From contig JANQJF010000055.1 of NCBI GenBank assembly GCA_028281765.1, positions 62,001 through 126,000 of the forward strand: 64,000 nucleotides of DNA, given 5' to 3'. This document shows positions 44,410-53,663 of the stretch, piece by piece. Origin of the DNA: Planctomycetota bacterium. GTDB taxonomy: Bacteria > Planctomycetota > UBA1135 > UBA2386. A model generated the notes under the pieces. That model was not told where the DNA came from. It did not search any database and saw nothing but the letters and a program-made list of their open reading frames with translations. The position numbers were made by a program, and so were the translations under genes. Within the stretch, counting starts at the first letter, position 1. The number at the start of each line of letters is the position of its first letter.

Positions 44410-46233
44410 ATGCCCGAGCCGATTCGCAAGTTCATCCGCGGCCTCAATCTGCGAGGCGTGGGCCACTTGCTGATCATGGGCATCGTCATCGGCGTGGTCG
44501 CCGGCCTAGGCGCGATCGCGTTCAGCTACGCGTGCAGCGCAGCGAGCCACTTCTTCCTCGACGTCGCCGCGGGCTACCGGCCGGCGGTGCCGAGTGGGGA
44601 GGACGAGTACTTCGAGCACTCGGACACGGCATTCTCGCTCTGGCTGCTGCCTGTCGTCGCGGCGATCGGCGGCCTGCTGTCGGGTGTCGTCGTTTATTGG
44701 TTCGCGCGCGAAGCCAAGGGCCACGGCACCGACTCGGCGATCGATGCCTACCACAACCGCGAGGGCCACGTGCCGCTGCGCGTGTCGCTGGTCAAAATCG
44801 TCGCGTCCGCGCTGACCATCGGATCCGGCGGCTCTGGCGGCCGCGAAGGGCCGATCGCACAGATCGGTGCGGGCTTCGGCTCCTACCTCGCGTCCCTGTT
44901 CCGTCTGTCGGCACGCGAGCGACGCATCATGCTCGCGAGCGGCATGGGCGCCGGCGTCGGCTCGATCTTCCACGCGCCGCTCGCCGGCGCGCTGTTCGCG
45001 GCCGAGATCATGTACTCGGACGCGGAGTTCGAATCCGACGCGCTGATCCCGGCCGCGGTCTCGACGATCGTCGCCTACTGCGTCTTCTGCCTGCACTCCG
45101 GATTCGGCCCGCTGTTCGAGACTCCGGACCTCGCGCTCCACTCGGTCTGGGAACTCGTGCCGTACACCGTGCTCGCGCTGTGCGTCACGGTCGCGTCCGG
45201 ACTGTTCGTCGTCGTCTTCTACGGCATCCACGACTTCTGCGAACGCGTCCGCATGCCGGCGCCCGTGAAGCCGATGATCGGCGGCGCGATCACCGGACTG
45301 CTCGGGGTCGCGATGTTCCTGTCGCTCGACCGGGACACGCGCATCCTCGACGTGCTGTCGTTCGGCTACGGCACGTTGCAGGAGGCGATGCTCGGCGAAG
45401 TCGGCATCGCGCTGCTGCTCATGCTCGCGGTCGGCAAGATGGTGACGACCTCGATCTCGATCGGCTCCGGCGGCTCCGGCGGCGTGTTCGGCCCATCGAT
45501 GGTGATCGGTGGCTGCACCGGCGGCGTCGTCGGTGCGCTCGCCCACCGCATGGTGCCGGAGGTCGTCGCTCAGCCCGGTGCGTACGTCGTCGTCGGAATG
45601 GCCGGGTTCTTCGCGGCGGCCGGCAAGGTGCCGATCTCGACTCTCGTCATGGTCTCGGAGATGACCGGCAGCTACGCGCTGCTGATGCCCGCGCTGTGGG
45701 TGTCCGCGCTCGCGTTCTTGTTCAGCCGCAACTGGAACCTCTATCGCAGCCAGGTCCGCAGCCGCATCGAGTCGCCGGCGCATCAGCACGAGATGTTCGT
45801 CGACGTCCTGACGGGCATGCGCGTCGCCGACCTGGAAGGCGAACGCGAGTTCGAAACCGTGCGGGAAACCGCGCCGATCGACGAGATCGTCCGCGTGTTC
45901 GCGCGCACGACCCAACACTACTTCCCGGTGGTCGACGACGAGGATCGACTGACCGGGATCCTGTCGGCCAACGACGTGCGCCAGGTGATCGAGGAGACCT
46001 CGGCCGGCTCGATCGTGATCGCGACGGACATCGCGCGGAGCGACGTCGTCACGCTGCGCGTGGAAGACGACCTGGACTTCGCTCTACAACGCTTCATCAG
46101 CCTCGACGTCGACACGCTCCCGGTCGTCGACGGCGACGCGCCCGACAGGGTCGTCGCCATGCTCTCACGGCGCGACCTGATCCTCGCGTACAACGCCGCT
46201 CGCGAAGCGTGGCGGGCGAATCTGCAGAGCTGA
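44410..46233 (+). CDS. ClC-family chloride channel/antiporter with CBS domains
   Basis: The protein is about 607 residues. It has the ClC membrane core (about 1-440) with signatures GSGGSGGREGP (the gating glutamate in GREGP) and GSGGSGGVFGPSM. The C-terminus carries two CBS domains (about 480-600), one beginning near FETVRETAPIDEIVRVFART and the other near DIARSDVVTLRVED, likely nucleotide-binding regulatory modules. I chose ATG 44410 (MPEPIRKFIRGLNL), because the preceding 26 residues look non-coding; GTG 44404 is close by. The gene is probably monocistronic; the next gene starts 77 bases later on the same strand. Confidence 0.9.
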   Translation: MPEPIRKFIRGLNLRGVGHLLIMGIVIGVVAGLGAIAFSYACSAASHFFLDVAAGYRPAVPSGEDEYFEHSDTAFSLWLLPVVAAIGGLLSGVVVYWFAREAKGHGTDSAIDAYHNREGHVPLRVSLVKIVASALTIGSGGSGGREGPIAQIGAGFGSYLASLFRLSARERRIMLASGMGAGVGSIFHAPLAGALFAAEIMYSDAEFESDALIPAAVSTIVAYCVFCLHSGFGPLFETPDLALHSVWELVPYTVLALCVTVASGLFVVVFYGIHDFCERVRMPAPVKPMIGGAITGLLGVAMFLSLDRDTRILDVLSFGYGTLQEAMLGEVGIALLLMLAVGKMVTTSISIGSGGSGGVFGPSMVIGGCTGGVVGALAHRMVPEVVAQPGAYVVVGMAGFFAAAGKVPISTLVMVSEMTGSYALLMPALWVSALAFLFSRNWNLYRSQVRSRIESPAHQHEMFVDVLTGMRVADLEGEREFETVRETAPIDEIVRVFARTTQHYFPVVDDEDRLTGILSANDVRQVIEETSAGSIVIATDIARSDVVTLRVEDDLDFALQRFISLDVDTLPVVDGDAPDRVVAMLSRRDLILAYNAAREAWRANLQS

Positions 46234-46310
46234 ACCCGCGGGGACCGGTGACCCGTTCGCGGAGCGGGAGTATCCGCAGGGGGCCATCGACCACTGGCCG
46301 GGAAACACGC

Positions 46311-47678
46311 ATGCGAACGATCGCCTTGACCATCGCCGCGCTCGGCGCGGGCCTCACGGCTCAGGACCACCTACCCGCGCCGCTGTTCCGGGCGCACCCC
46401 GTGCTGGACACGAAGGACCTCGAGGTCACGCTGCGGGTGCGCGAGAAGGCCGATGGCGGCACGCCGGACTGGCTTCAGCTCGTCTTCGAAAACCGCACCG
46501 AAGAGCCGATCCGTCTCGCCCAGGTCGGCTATCGGATCGACTACGAAGCAGAATCGATCGAGTCCGGCGACCACTGGCGACACGGGTCTCTGGGACGCGG
46601 CACGAGAAGCACGCTGTTCCCGACCAAGAACGGCGCGGCTCCGATTCCGCCGGGCGTGACCCGCGTGGTCGAGCCCTTGACCGACAGCGCGCTCGCGGCC
46701 CTCGGTCTCTCCCCGCGCGCGGGCGCACGCGTCGACGCGACGCTGAGCATCGGCATCGCCCTCCACGGGCAGCTGGCCGCCGATTCGCGGAAACGCACGG
46801 AAGTCCCGTTCCGATTCGAGTGGCACCATCCCGGCGCAGCCGCGCTGCGCCGACTGAGAGCGCAGCTCGACGATCGCCTGCGCAATCCGATCCACGCCCG
46901 CGGTGGCGACCTGTTCGTGCGAACGGCGCTTGGGATTCGAGGCGTGGGAGACCGCGTCGACCTCGACCTCCTCCTCGAAGTCGCCGCGAACTCCGACACC
47001 CCGATCAACACCCGCCGCGTGATCCTCTCGCACGTCAACGCAAAGCACGCCGAGGACCCGCGCGTCGTGCAGTGGGTCAAGGACCAAATCCACGACATCA
47101 TGATGCTGCGCTTCCTGAATCAGCAGCTGACGAGCGTGTGGGACCCTTCGCTCCTGCCGATCGTCATGAAGCGCTACACGTGGTTCACACGCAACGTCGT
47201 GATCCTGCTCGAGCGACACAAGATCGTCGAGACCGGTGGTCCGGAGCTACGCGCGAAGCTGTCCAAGGTGCTCGTCGAACGCCTGCCCACCGAGATCCCG
47301 ACCAGACTGGAGGACCTCGGCGCGGACGGCCGCGCACGAGATCGGCTCTCGGACATCCGGCAGGCGTTCCACCTGATCGGTCGCACGAAGGACACGGCGA
47401 CCCTACCGCTCCTCGACAAGTGGTTCGACTGCAAGCTCTCGATCCATCCCGGGCTTCCGCCGGGCGGCAACGTCCTGTCCGACCCGCACCGCATCTGCGA
47501 CTGCGCCCTGTTCGCGGCCCTTCGCATCCTCGGCCGCGACGTCTTCAAGATGCACCGGGAGCTGCATGGCAACCCGTTCGCGTGGGGCCCGAACAACGGC
47601 GGAATCGACGAAGTCCGCGACGGGTGGATCCGCGACGTCCGGACGATCCTGAAGAAGCGCGCGAAGGCAGGGAAATAG
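46311..47678 (+). CDS. secreted protein of unknown function (455 residues)
   Basis: The protein starts MRTIALTIAALGAGLTAQDH, a clear signal peptide. The first 150 residues are beta-rich (LEVTLRVREKADGGTPDWLQ and LVFENRTEEPIRLAQVGYRI), like an immunoglobulin-type fold. The rest is alpha-helical with HEAT-like character and a Cys-rich patch RICDCALF near residue 395. I recognise no family. It ends six bases before the Lon gene, tail to tail. Likely an envelope protein. Confidence 0.7.
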   Translation: MRTIALTIAALGAGLTAQDHLPAPLFRAHPVLDTKDLEVTLRVREKADGGTPDWLQLVFENRTEEPIRLAQVGYRIDYEAESIESGDHWRHGSLGRGTRSTLFPTKNGAAPIPPGVTRVVEPLTDSALAALGLSPRAGARVDATLSIGIALHGQLAADSRKRTEVPFRFEWHHPGAAALRRLRAQLDDRLRNPIHARGGDLFVRTALGIRGVGDRVDLDLLLEVAANSDTPINTRRVILSHVNAKHAEDPRVVQWVKDQIHDIMMLRFLNQQLTSVWDPSLLPIVMKRYTWFTRNVVILLERHKIVETGGPELRAKLSKVLVERLPTEIPTRLEDLGADGRARDRLSDIRQAFHLIGRTKDTATLPLLDKWFDCKLSIHPGLPPGGNVLSDPHRICDCALFAALRILGRDVFKMHRELHGNPFAWGPNNGGIDEVRDGWIRDVRTILKKRAKAGK

Positions 47679-47684
47679 CGCGCC

Positions 47685-50114
47685 CTACCGGGAGCGGCGG
47701 CGCTTGTTGCCGAACACCGCCGCGTAGACCTCGCGGAACTCTTCGACGTAGGTGAACTTCAGGCCCTGAATCAGATCGAGCTTGAGCTCGTCGACGTCGC
47801 GCTTGTTCTCGGCCGGCAGCACGACACGCTTGAGGCCGAGCCGTCGCGCGGCGACGACTTTCTCGCGGACGCCGCCGATCGGCAGCACTTCGCCGACGAG
47901 AGTCAGCTCGCCGGTCATCGCGAGGTCGGCCGGGAACTTGCGATCCGTGAGCACGGAGACGACCGCACACGCGATCGCGATGCCGGCCGACGGCCCGTCC
48001 TTCGGGATCGCACCCGCGGGGAAGTGCACGTGGAAGTCGTGCTCGCGCATGTCCTGCAGCGTGAAACCGAAGTCCTCCGCGTGCGCCTCGAGGTAGCTGT
48101 GTGCGATGCGCACCGACTCCGACATCACGTCACCGAGGCTGCCGGTCAACTTCAGGATGCCCTTGCCGGGGACCTTGGCCGCCTCGATGTAGAGCACGTC
48201 TCCGCCGTGCGGCGTCCAGGCGAGGCCCTGCACGACGCCGGGCACGCGCACCCGGCGGTCCCCGTCATCAGCGAAGCGAGGCGGGCCGAGCAGCTTCTGG
48301 AGATCTTCGATCTTCACACGCCCCGGCACCTTGCGCCGGCTCGCGACGGCGGCCGCAGCCTTCCGACACAGCCGCACGACCTGCTTCTCGAGGCCGCGCA
48401 CGCCGGACTCACGCGTGTAGAGCTGCGCGACGTGCTTGAGGACCGCGCTCGACAGCGAGAGATCCTTCTTCTTGAGGCCGTGCCGCTCCAGCTGCTTGGG
48501 CACGAGGTGCCGCGCGGCGATCTGCACCTTCTCGGCGATCAGATACCCCGGCAGCTCGATGACCTCCATCCGATCGCGCAGCGGCGCGGGAATCGACGGC
48601 AGGACATTCGCAGTCGCGATGAACATCACGCGCGAGAGGTCGAATCGCACGTCGAGATAGTGATCCAAGAACTCGTGATTCTGTTCGGGATCGAGAACCT
48701 CGAGCAGCGCAGACGACGGGTCACCGCGGAAGTCCGAGCCGAGCTTGTCGATCTCGTCGAGCATGATCACGGGGTTGTTGGAGCCACACGACTTCAGCCC
48801 CTGCATGATGCGGCCCGGCATCGCACCGATGTAGGTGCGACGGTGCCCCTTGATCTCCGACTCGTCGCGCAATCCACCGAGCGAGAAGCGCCAGAATTCG
48901 CGCCCCATCGCGCGCGCGATGCTGCGGCCGAGGCTCGTCTTGCCGACGCCCGGCGGCCCGCTAAAGCACAGAATCGAACCCGAGTGCTCGGGCTTGAGCT
49001 TGCGCACGGCGAGGAACTCGAGGATCCGGTCCTTCACCTCGTCGAGGCCGTAGTGGTCCTCCTCGAGCACGCGTCCCGCGAGCTTGAGATCCTGCCGATC
49101 GGGCGTGGACTTCGCCCACGGGATCGTGGCAAGCCAGTCGAGGTAGTTGCGCAACACGCTGTATTCGGCCGACTCGACGGGCGTCGTGCGCAGCCGCGTG
49201 AGCTCTTCGTCCGCGCGCTCGCGCGCGACCTCCGGCATGCCGGACTCTTCGATCGCGGTCGCGATGCGCTCGAGCTCGGCTTCGCGCGCGTCCGTCTCCT
49301 CGCCGAGCTCACGGCGAATGATCTTCAGCTGCTCGCGGAGGAAGTACTCCTTTTGCGCGGCCTCGACCTTCTCCCGGATCTCGGCCTGGATGCGGTTTCC
49401 GAGCTCGGTCAGTTCGAGTTCGGCGAGGACGTACTCGAGCGCAAGCTCGGTCCGATTCCCGACATCGGCGGCTTCGAGAATCGCCTGACGTTGCTCGGTC
49501 CGCTTGAGGAAGTAGCAACCCGTGAAGTCGGCGAGCTGTGCGGGCGTGTCGATGTTCAGCACCGCGGTCGAGAACTCCTCGCCGAGTGCATCGCTGAGCC
49601 CGGCCACTCGATTGAGCGCCTCCTGCAGCTTGCGGTAGACAGCCTCGACCCGCTTGCCCTGCGCCGGGATCTCCGCGACCTCCCTGACCCGCGCGAGCAA
49701 GAACGGCTTGCGGCGCACGAAGCGCCGCACGCGGGCGCGCTGCACGCCCTGCACCATCACCGACGAGTTGCCGTCCGGCAGCTTCAACGTCTTCAGGATC
49801 CGCGCGATCACGCCGACCTCGTAGAAATCGTCGGCCGTCGGCTCCTCGATCGTGCTGTCCTTCTGCGTGAGCAGGAACAGGTGGTTGCTCTGCGACTCGG
49901 CCTTGACCACGATCTCGCGCGCCCGGTCGCTGTCGAGCAGCACGGGCATCATGAGGTTCGGGAACGCCACCGCCTCGCGCAGCGGAAACACGAACAGCGT
50001 GGACGGAAGCTTGTGCTCGACCGTGACCGCGGGCACGGCGGTCGCGGGCGAATCGACGAGGATCGTGCTCGGAGGTGGGTCTTCCTGGGTCACGGGCCCA
50101 GTTGTACACAACAC
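47685..50114 (-). CDS. lon: Lon protease
   Basis: The 809-residue protein has the full LonA layout: an N-terminal substrate-binding domain (about 40-240), a coiled-coil segment (QKEYFLREQLKIIRRELGEE), an AAA+ domain with Walker A G-P-P-G-V-G-K-T, and the peptidase domain with catalytic S709 in KDGPSAGI and K752 in GGVREKVV, 43 residues apart as in known LonA. It degrades misfolded and regulatory proteins with ATP. Length matches the family. Start at GTG 50114 or GTG 50093; neither has a clear ribosome-binding site. It is monocistronic, converging with the hypothetical gene before it. Confidence 0.96.
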   Translation of the reverse strand: MLCTTGPVTQEDPPPSTILVDSPATAVPAVTVEHKLPSTLFVFPLREAVAFPNLMMPVLLDSDRAREIVVKAESQSNHLFLLTQKDSTIEEPTADDFYEVGVIARILKTLKLPDGNSSVMVQGVQRARVRRFVRRKPFLLARVREVAEIPAQGKRVEAVYRKLQEALNRVAGLSDALGEEFSTAVLNIDTPAQLADFTGCYFLKRTEQRQAILEAADVGNRTELALEYVLAELELTELGNRIQAEIREKVEAAQKEYFLREQLKIIRRELGEETDAREAELERIATAIEESGMPEVARERADEELTRLRTTPVESAEYSVLRNYLDWLATIPWAKSTPDRQDLKLAGRVLEEDHYGLDEVKDRILEFLAVRKLKPEHSGSILCFSGPPGVGKTSLGRSIARAMGREFWRFSLGGLRDESEIKGHRRTYIGAMPGRIMQGLKSCGSNNPVIMLDEIDKLGSDFRGDPSSALLEVLDPEQNHEFLDHYLDVRFDLSRVMFIATANVLPSIPAPLRDRMEVIELPGYLIAEKVQIAARHLVPKQLERHGLKKKDLSLSSAVLKHVAQLYTRESGVRGLEKQVVRLCRKAAAAVASRRKVPGRVKIEDLQKLLGPPRFADDGDRRVRVPGVVQGLAWTPHGGDVLYIEAAKVPGKGILKLTGSLGDVMSESVRIAHSYLEAHAEDFGFTLQDMREHDFHVHFPAGAIPKDGPSAGIAIACAVVSVLTDRKFPADLAMTGELTLVGEVLPIGGVREKVVAARRLGLKRVVLPAENKRDVDELKLDLIQGLKFTYVEEFREVYAAVFGNKRRRSR

Positions 50115-50162
50115 GAACGCCCGACCAACCTCAGGGGTCGGACTTCACGAGGAAGCGCCGAC

Positions 50163-51230
50163 TCAGGGTCGGAAGTTCGACACGTGCCCGTTGGTCATCA
50201 CGAGCGAAGTGTTCGGCGACAGCCCGAGGCCTTGCCAGAACAACCGCGTGCCGATCATCGCGGGATTGAGCGGGAGATTCAGCGTCAGCCCCTGCGCCGC
50301 GTCGGCCGGACCGACCCAGACGTCGGGCGCGACGTGGAGGTCACAGCCGAACGGCGGCGGCAACGGGGAGCCGCCCGGCAGCGCCGTCGTGCCGAGGATG
50401 AACGTCGGCGACTGGATCGGCGCCGAGCTACCCGGCTGGATCTGCAGACGGAAGGTGTTGCCGACCGCGGCGCGGCCGAGGCCGACCGAGGCGTCGACGA
50501 CGAGTTGCGGCTCGACCGGCGCGTCGCAGCCGCCCCAAAAGCCGAAGCCTTGGATGTAGGTCACGTGCAGTCGCGGGAAGTTGGCCCCGTCTTCACGCGA
50601 GCCGAACGCCCGCGCCGTCGCCGTGCCGCCCTCCTGTCCTCGCAGGATCCAGCCGTAGTTCGGTAGCGTCCCGTCGAGCCAGGCCTGCACGTCATCGATG
50701 AGCGCCATCGACGACGGGAACGTATAGCGCTGGAACGTGACGATGCCGACGCGGGCGGCCGCGCTCTCGTCGGCAGTGAAGTCGCCGCCGGGGTTGGTCC
50801 ACTGGCTCGCCGGATGGAAGTTGTCGCACCAGTCGGTATCGCCGGGCTGCGCGATCCCGCCGCCACCCTGACCGCCACCGGCAAACGAACCGGCCTCACC
50901 CCAGTCGGCCTCGAGCCGGCTGAGCGTGAAGTTGTGCGCATTGCCAGGATTGGCAATCGACACCTGCAGCATCGTCAGGTCGAGTTCGACCTGGAGGATC
51001 GTCGCACCCGCGGGCAACGAGCCCGCGATGTCGAAGTGCATCAACGCACGACGCGTTCCGGACAGCGAGTTGCCCGCGATCAGCCGCGTGCCTGCACCGT
51101 TGCTCAGATCGTTGCAACCGCCCGTGTTGTAGATCGAGGTGTCGCGGTCGGGAGCGAGGGTGACCGTCGTTTGGGCAACGGTCGGCAGCGCGGTCGCGAA
51201 CGCCGTGAGCAACAGAAGACGGATACGCAT
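50163..51230 (-). CDS. secreted DNRLRE-domain protein
   Basis: The 355-residue protein has a signal peptide (MRIRLLLLTAFATALPTVAQ). Residues about 20-230 are a DNRLRE-type beta-sandwich: TTVTLAPDRDTSIYNTGGCN, RALMHFDIAGSLPAGATILQ and DVQAWLDG, the pattern seen in surface adhesion and carbohydrate-binding proteins. Residues about 250-355 form a second beta domain ending in IGTRLFWQGLGLSPNTSLVM, similar in character to the C-terminal module of the ASST-like protein at 4625. Likely surface-associated. It lies between Lon and glycerol kinase, both minus strand, with gaps that suggest separate transcription. Confidence 0.78.
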   Translation of the reverse strand: MRIRLLLLTAFATALPTVAQTTVTLAPDRDTSIYNTGGCNDLSNGAGTRLIAGNSLSGTRRALMHFDIAGSLPAGATILQVELDLTMLQVSIANPGNAHNFTLSRLEADWGEAGSFAGGGQGGGGIAQPGDTDWCDNFHPASQWTNPGGDFTADESAAARVGIVTFQRYTFPSSMALIDDVQAWLDGTLPNYGWILRGQEGGTATARAFGSREDGANFPRLHVTYIQGFGFWGGCDAPVEPQLVVDASVGLGRAAVGNTFRLQIQPGSSAPIQSPTFILGTTALPGGSPLPPPFGCDLHVAPDVWVGPADAAQGLTLNLPLNPAMIGTRLFWQGLGLSPNTSLVMTNGHVSNFRP

Positions 51231-51303
51231 GTCAGTCGAATTCGCAGTGTGGTGGGCGAGAGGGGGCGACGCATCCTACCGCACCGCCCGAGGCGTGGCA
51301 GCC

Positions 51304-52770
51304 TCAGCCGAGCGACGCCCATCCCTTGCTACGCTCGACCGCAGACGCCCATCGCGCGCACAAACCGGTGCGATCGCCGATTCCGCGTCCCGGCTCGACC
51401 CGCAGAGACGGCGGCGGCAACACGGGAAGATCTGCCGGAGTCCGGCACGCTCCGGCCCCCACCATCGCCATCCGCGCGACCCCGAGCGCCGTCGTCTCGA
51501 GGTTGGCCGGCCGAACGACCGGCAGTCCGGAGATCGTCGCCTGCATCTGCAGGAGAAGAGTGTTCGCGGTCGCGCCCCCGTCGACGTGCAGCGCCTTCGG
51601 CCGCGCACCCGAAACGCCGACGGCCTCGAGCACGTCGTGGACCTGCAGCGCCAGCGCCTCGAGCGCCGCTCGGGCGAGATGCGCGCGCTCGGTTCCGCGC
51701 GTCAGCCCGACGATGAGTCCGCGCGCATCCGCGTCCCAATGCGGCGTGCCGAGGCCGGCGAACGCCGGCACGATGACGACGCCGCCGCTGTCGTCGACGC
51801 TCCGCGCGAGCGCTTCGATTTCGCCCGCGGTCTCGACGATGCCGAGCCCGTCGCGCAGCCACTGCACGAGCGCACCCGCGACCATGACGCTGCCTTCGAC
51901 CGCGTACGTGCGCTCACCCCCGAGCGACCAGGCGACCGTCGAGAGGAGACCGTGCGCGGGATCGGATGCGTTCGTTCCCGCGTTGGTCAACCAGAATGCA
52001 CCGGTCCCGTACGTGCACTTCGAGTCCCCCGGAGCGGTCGCCGCATGTCCGAAGAGCGCCGACTGTTGGTCGCCGAGCACGGCTCGGATCGGCCACCCCT
52101 TGCCGACGACCGTTCCGAAGTCGGCCGCCGAGTCGCGCACGTCCGGGAGCATCGCTCGGGGCACGCCGAACAGCTCGCACAGCTCGTCACTCCACTCGCC
52201 GCGGTGAATGTCGAACAGCGACGTGCGACTCGCGTTGCTCGGCTCGGTGGCGAACACCTGCCCGTCGGTCAACTTGTAGACGAGCCAGGCGTCGATCGTC
52301 CCGGCAGCGAGCTCTCCGCGCGCGGCCGCGTCCCGCGCTCCGTCGACGTGATCGAGGATCCACGCGATCTTCGCGGCCGAGAAGTACGGGTCCATCGGCA
52401 AGCCCGTGAGCGCCCGCACCGAGTCAGCGTGTTCGCGCCGCGCCGCGAGCCACTCCTCGGTGCGTCGATCTTGCCACACGAGCGCCCGATGGATCGGCTC
52501 CCCCGTGCGACGATCGAACACGACGACGGTCTCGCGCTGGTTCGTGATGCCGACTCCGAGGATCTCGGGAGCGCCGGCCTGCGCATGCGCCTCTTCGGCC
52601 GCACGCAGCTGCGTCTCGACGATCTCGAGCGCGTCGTGTTCGACGTGGCCCGGTGCCGGGAAGTGCTGCGTGAACTCGTGCTGCGCCAGGGCCAGGACCG
52701 AGCCGTCCGCGTCGAACACGAGCGCACGACTCGACGTCGTGCCCTGATCCAGGGTGAGGAAGCAAGCCAC
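51304..52770 (-). CDS. glpK: glycerol kinase
   Basis: The 488-residue protein is a FGGY kinase starting at GTG 52770 (CFLTLDQGTTSSRALVFD, the ATPase phosphate-1 loop). Further motifs are GITNQRETVVVFDRRTGEPI, WQDRRTEEWL, FATEPSNASRTSLFDI, LGDQQSALFGHAA and VDGGATANTLLLQMQA. These match GlpK, which makes sn-glycerol 3-phosphate. No glpF or glpD lies beside it, so it may be used for lipid synthesis or scavenging rather than a dedicated glycerol operon. The start GTG was chosen because homology begins there. Length is close to the usual 495-500. Confidence 0.94.
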   Translation of the reverse strand: MACFLTLDQGTTSSRALVFDADGSVLALAQHEFTQHFPAPGHVEHDALEIVETQLRAAEEAHAQAGAPEILGVGITNQRETVVVFDRRTGEPIHRALVWQDRRTEEWLAARREHADSVRALTGLPMDPYFSAAKIAWILDHVDGARDAAARGELAAGTIDAWLVYKLTDGQVFATEPSNASRTSLFDIHRGEWSDELCELFGVPRAMLPDVRDSAADFGTVVGKGWPIRAVLGDQQSALFGHAATAPGDSKCTYGTGAFWLTNAGTNASDPAHGLLSTVAWSLGGERTYAVEGSVMVAGALVQWLRDGLGIVETAGEIEALARSVDDSGGVVIVPAFAGLGTPHWDADARGLIVGLTRGTERAHLARAALEALALQVHDVLEAVGVSGARPKALHVDGGATANTLLLQMQATISGLPVVRPANLETTALGVARMAMVGAGACRTPADLPVLPPPSLRVEPGRGIGDRTGLCARWASAVERSKGWASLG

Positions 52771-52848
52771 GCCGCGAGGATAGCGGGGTTCCGTTCTCCG
52801 GAAAACGGAATCGATTCGCCACTGCGACTCGCAAGTTAGGATGACAGT

Positions 52849-53661
52849 GTGACCAAGTTTCGCGCCGCCGCCCTCCAACTGACGAGCACCTCCGACCGGG
52901 AAACCAATCTGGCGAGCGCGACGGAATGGATCGAGCGCGCGGCCGCGGCCGGCGCGCGGCTCGTCGCCACGCCGGAGAACACGCCCTTCCTCGGCCGACA
53001 CGTCGAGAAGGCCCGCTCCGCGGAGCCTCTCGACGGGCCCACCTGCGCGCACTTCGCCGACCTCGCTCGACGCCTCGGCATCCACCTACTGCTCGGCTCG
53101 TTCGCCGAGCGGAGCGACGACGCAGCGCGCTGCTTCAACACGAGCATCCTGTTCGGGCCGGACGGCGCGCACCTCGCCGCCTACCGCAAGATCCATCTGT
53201 TCGACGTCGCGATCGACGACTCGCTGGCGTTCCGGGAATCGGACTCCGTGAAGCCCGGCAGCGAACCGGTCGTCGCCCAGCTGCCGTGGTGCGATCTCGG
53301 CCTGTCGATCTGCTACGACCTGCGCTTCGGCGAGCTCTACCACGCGCTGGTGGAGCGCGGCGCCGACGTGCTCGCGATTCCGTCCGCGTTCACGGCGACG
53401 ACCGGCCGCGCGCACTGGGACGTGCTCCTGCGCACGCGCGCAATCGAGAACCAAAGCTGGGTGATCGCACCCGCGCAGGTCGGCGTCCACGACGACGACG
53501 GTCTCCGCGAGAGCTACGGCCACGCATCGATCGTCGACCCGTGGGGCATCGTGATCGACCAGGTCGAGTCCGGCGTCGGGATGGCGATCGCGGACATCGA
53601 CTTGGAACACCTGGCGGACGTGCGCCGCAAGATGCCGATCGCGTCGCACCGGCGTCTCTGA
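52849..53661 (+). CDS. nitrilase-family amidase (Nit2/omega-amidase-like)
   Basis: The 270-residue protein carries the carbon-nitrogen hydrolase triad: E43 in TPENTPF, K114 in AYRKIHLFDV and C155 in SICYDLRF. The arrangement, and the extra E in GELYHAL, fits the Nit1/Nit2 group that removes ammonia from alpha-keto amides, deaminated glutathione or omega-amides. The start is GTG 52849. It is divergent from glpK and ends two bases from the selenoprotein gene end, tail to tail. Housekeeping metabolite repair is the likely role. Confidence 0.9.
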   Translation: MTKFRAAALQLTSTSDRETNLASATEWIERAAAAGARLVATPENTPFLGRHVEKARSAEPLDGPTCAHFADLARRLGIHLLLGSFAERSDDAARCFNTSILFGPDGAHLAAYRKIHLFDVAIDDSLAFRESDSVKPGSEPVVAQLPWCDLGLSICYDLRFGELYHALVERGADVLAIPSAFTATTGRAHWDVLLRTRAIENQSWVIAPAQVGVHDDDGLRESYGHASIVDPWGIVIDQVESGVGMAIADIDLEHLADVRRKMPIASHRRL

Positions 53662-53663
53662 CG

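Noticed and set aside
44235..46310. Long Arg-rich open frame leading into the secreted protein at 46311
   Set aside because: The upstream portion is out of frame with the ClC gene and has no domain; the signal peptide at 46311 gives the real start.
48024..50666. Open frame of 880 codons opposite lon
   Set aside because: Lon is unmistakable in the other strand; the antisense product shows no domain.
51304..51306. UGA after glycerol kinase followed by Gly-Cys in frame
   Set aside because: GlpK ends here by family length, and the extension shows no conserved motif or hairpin.
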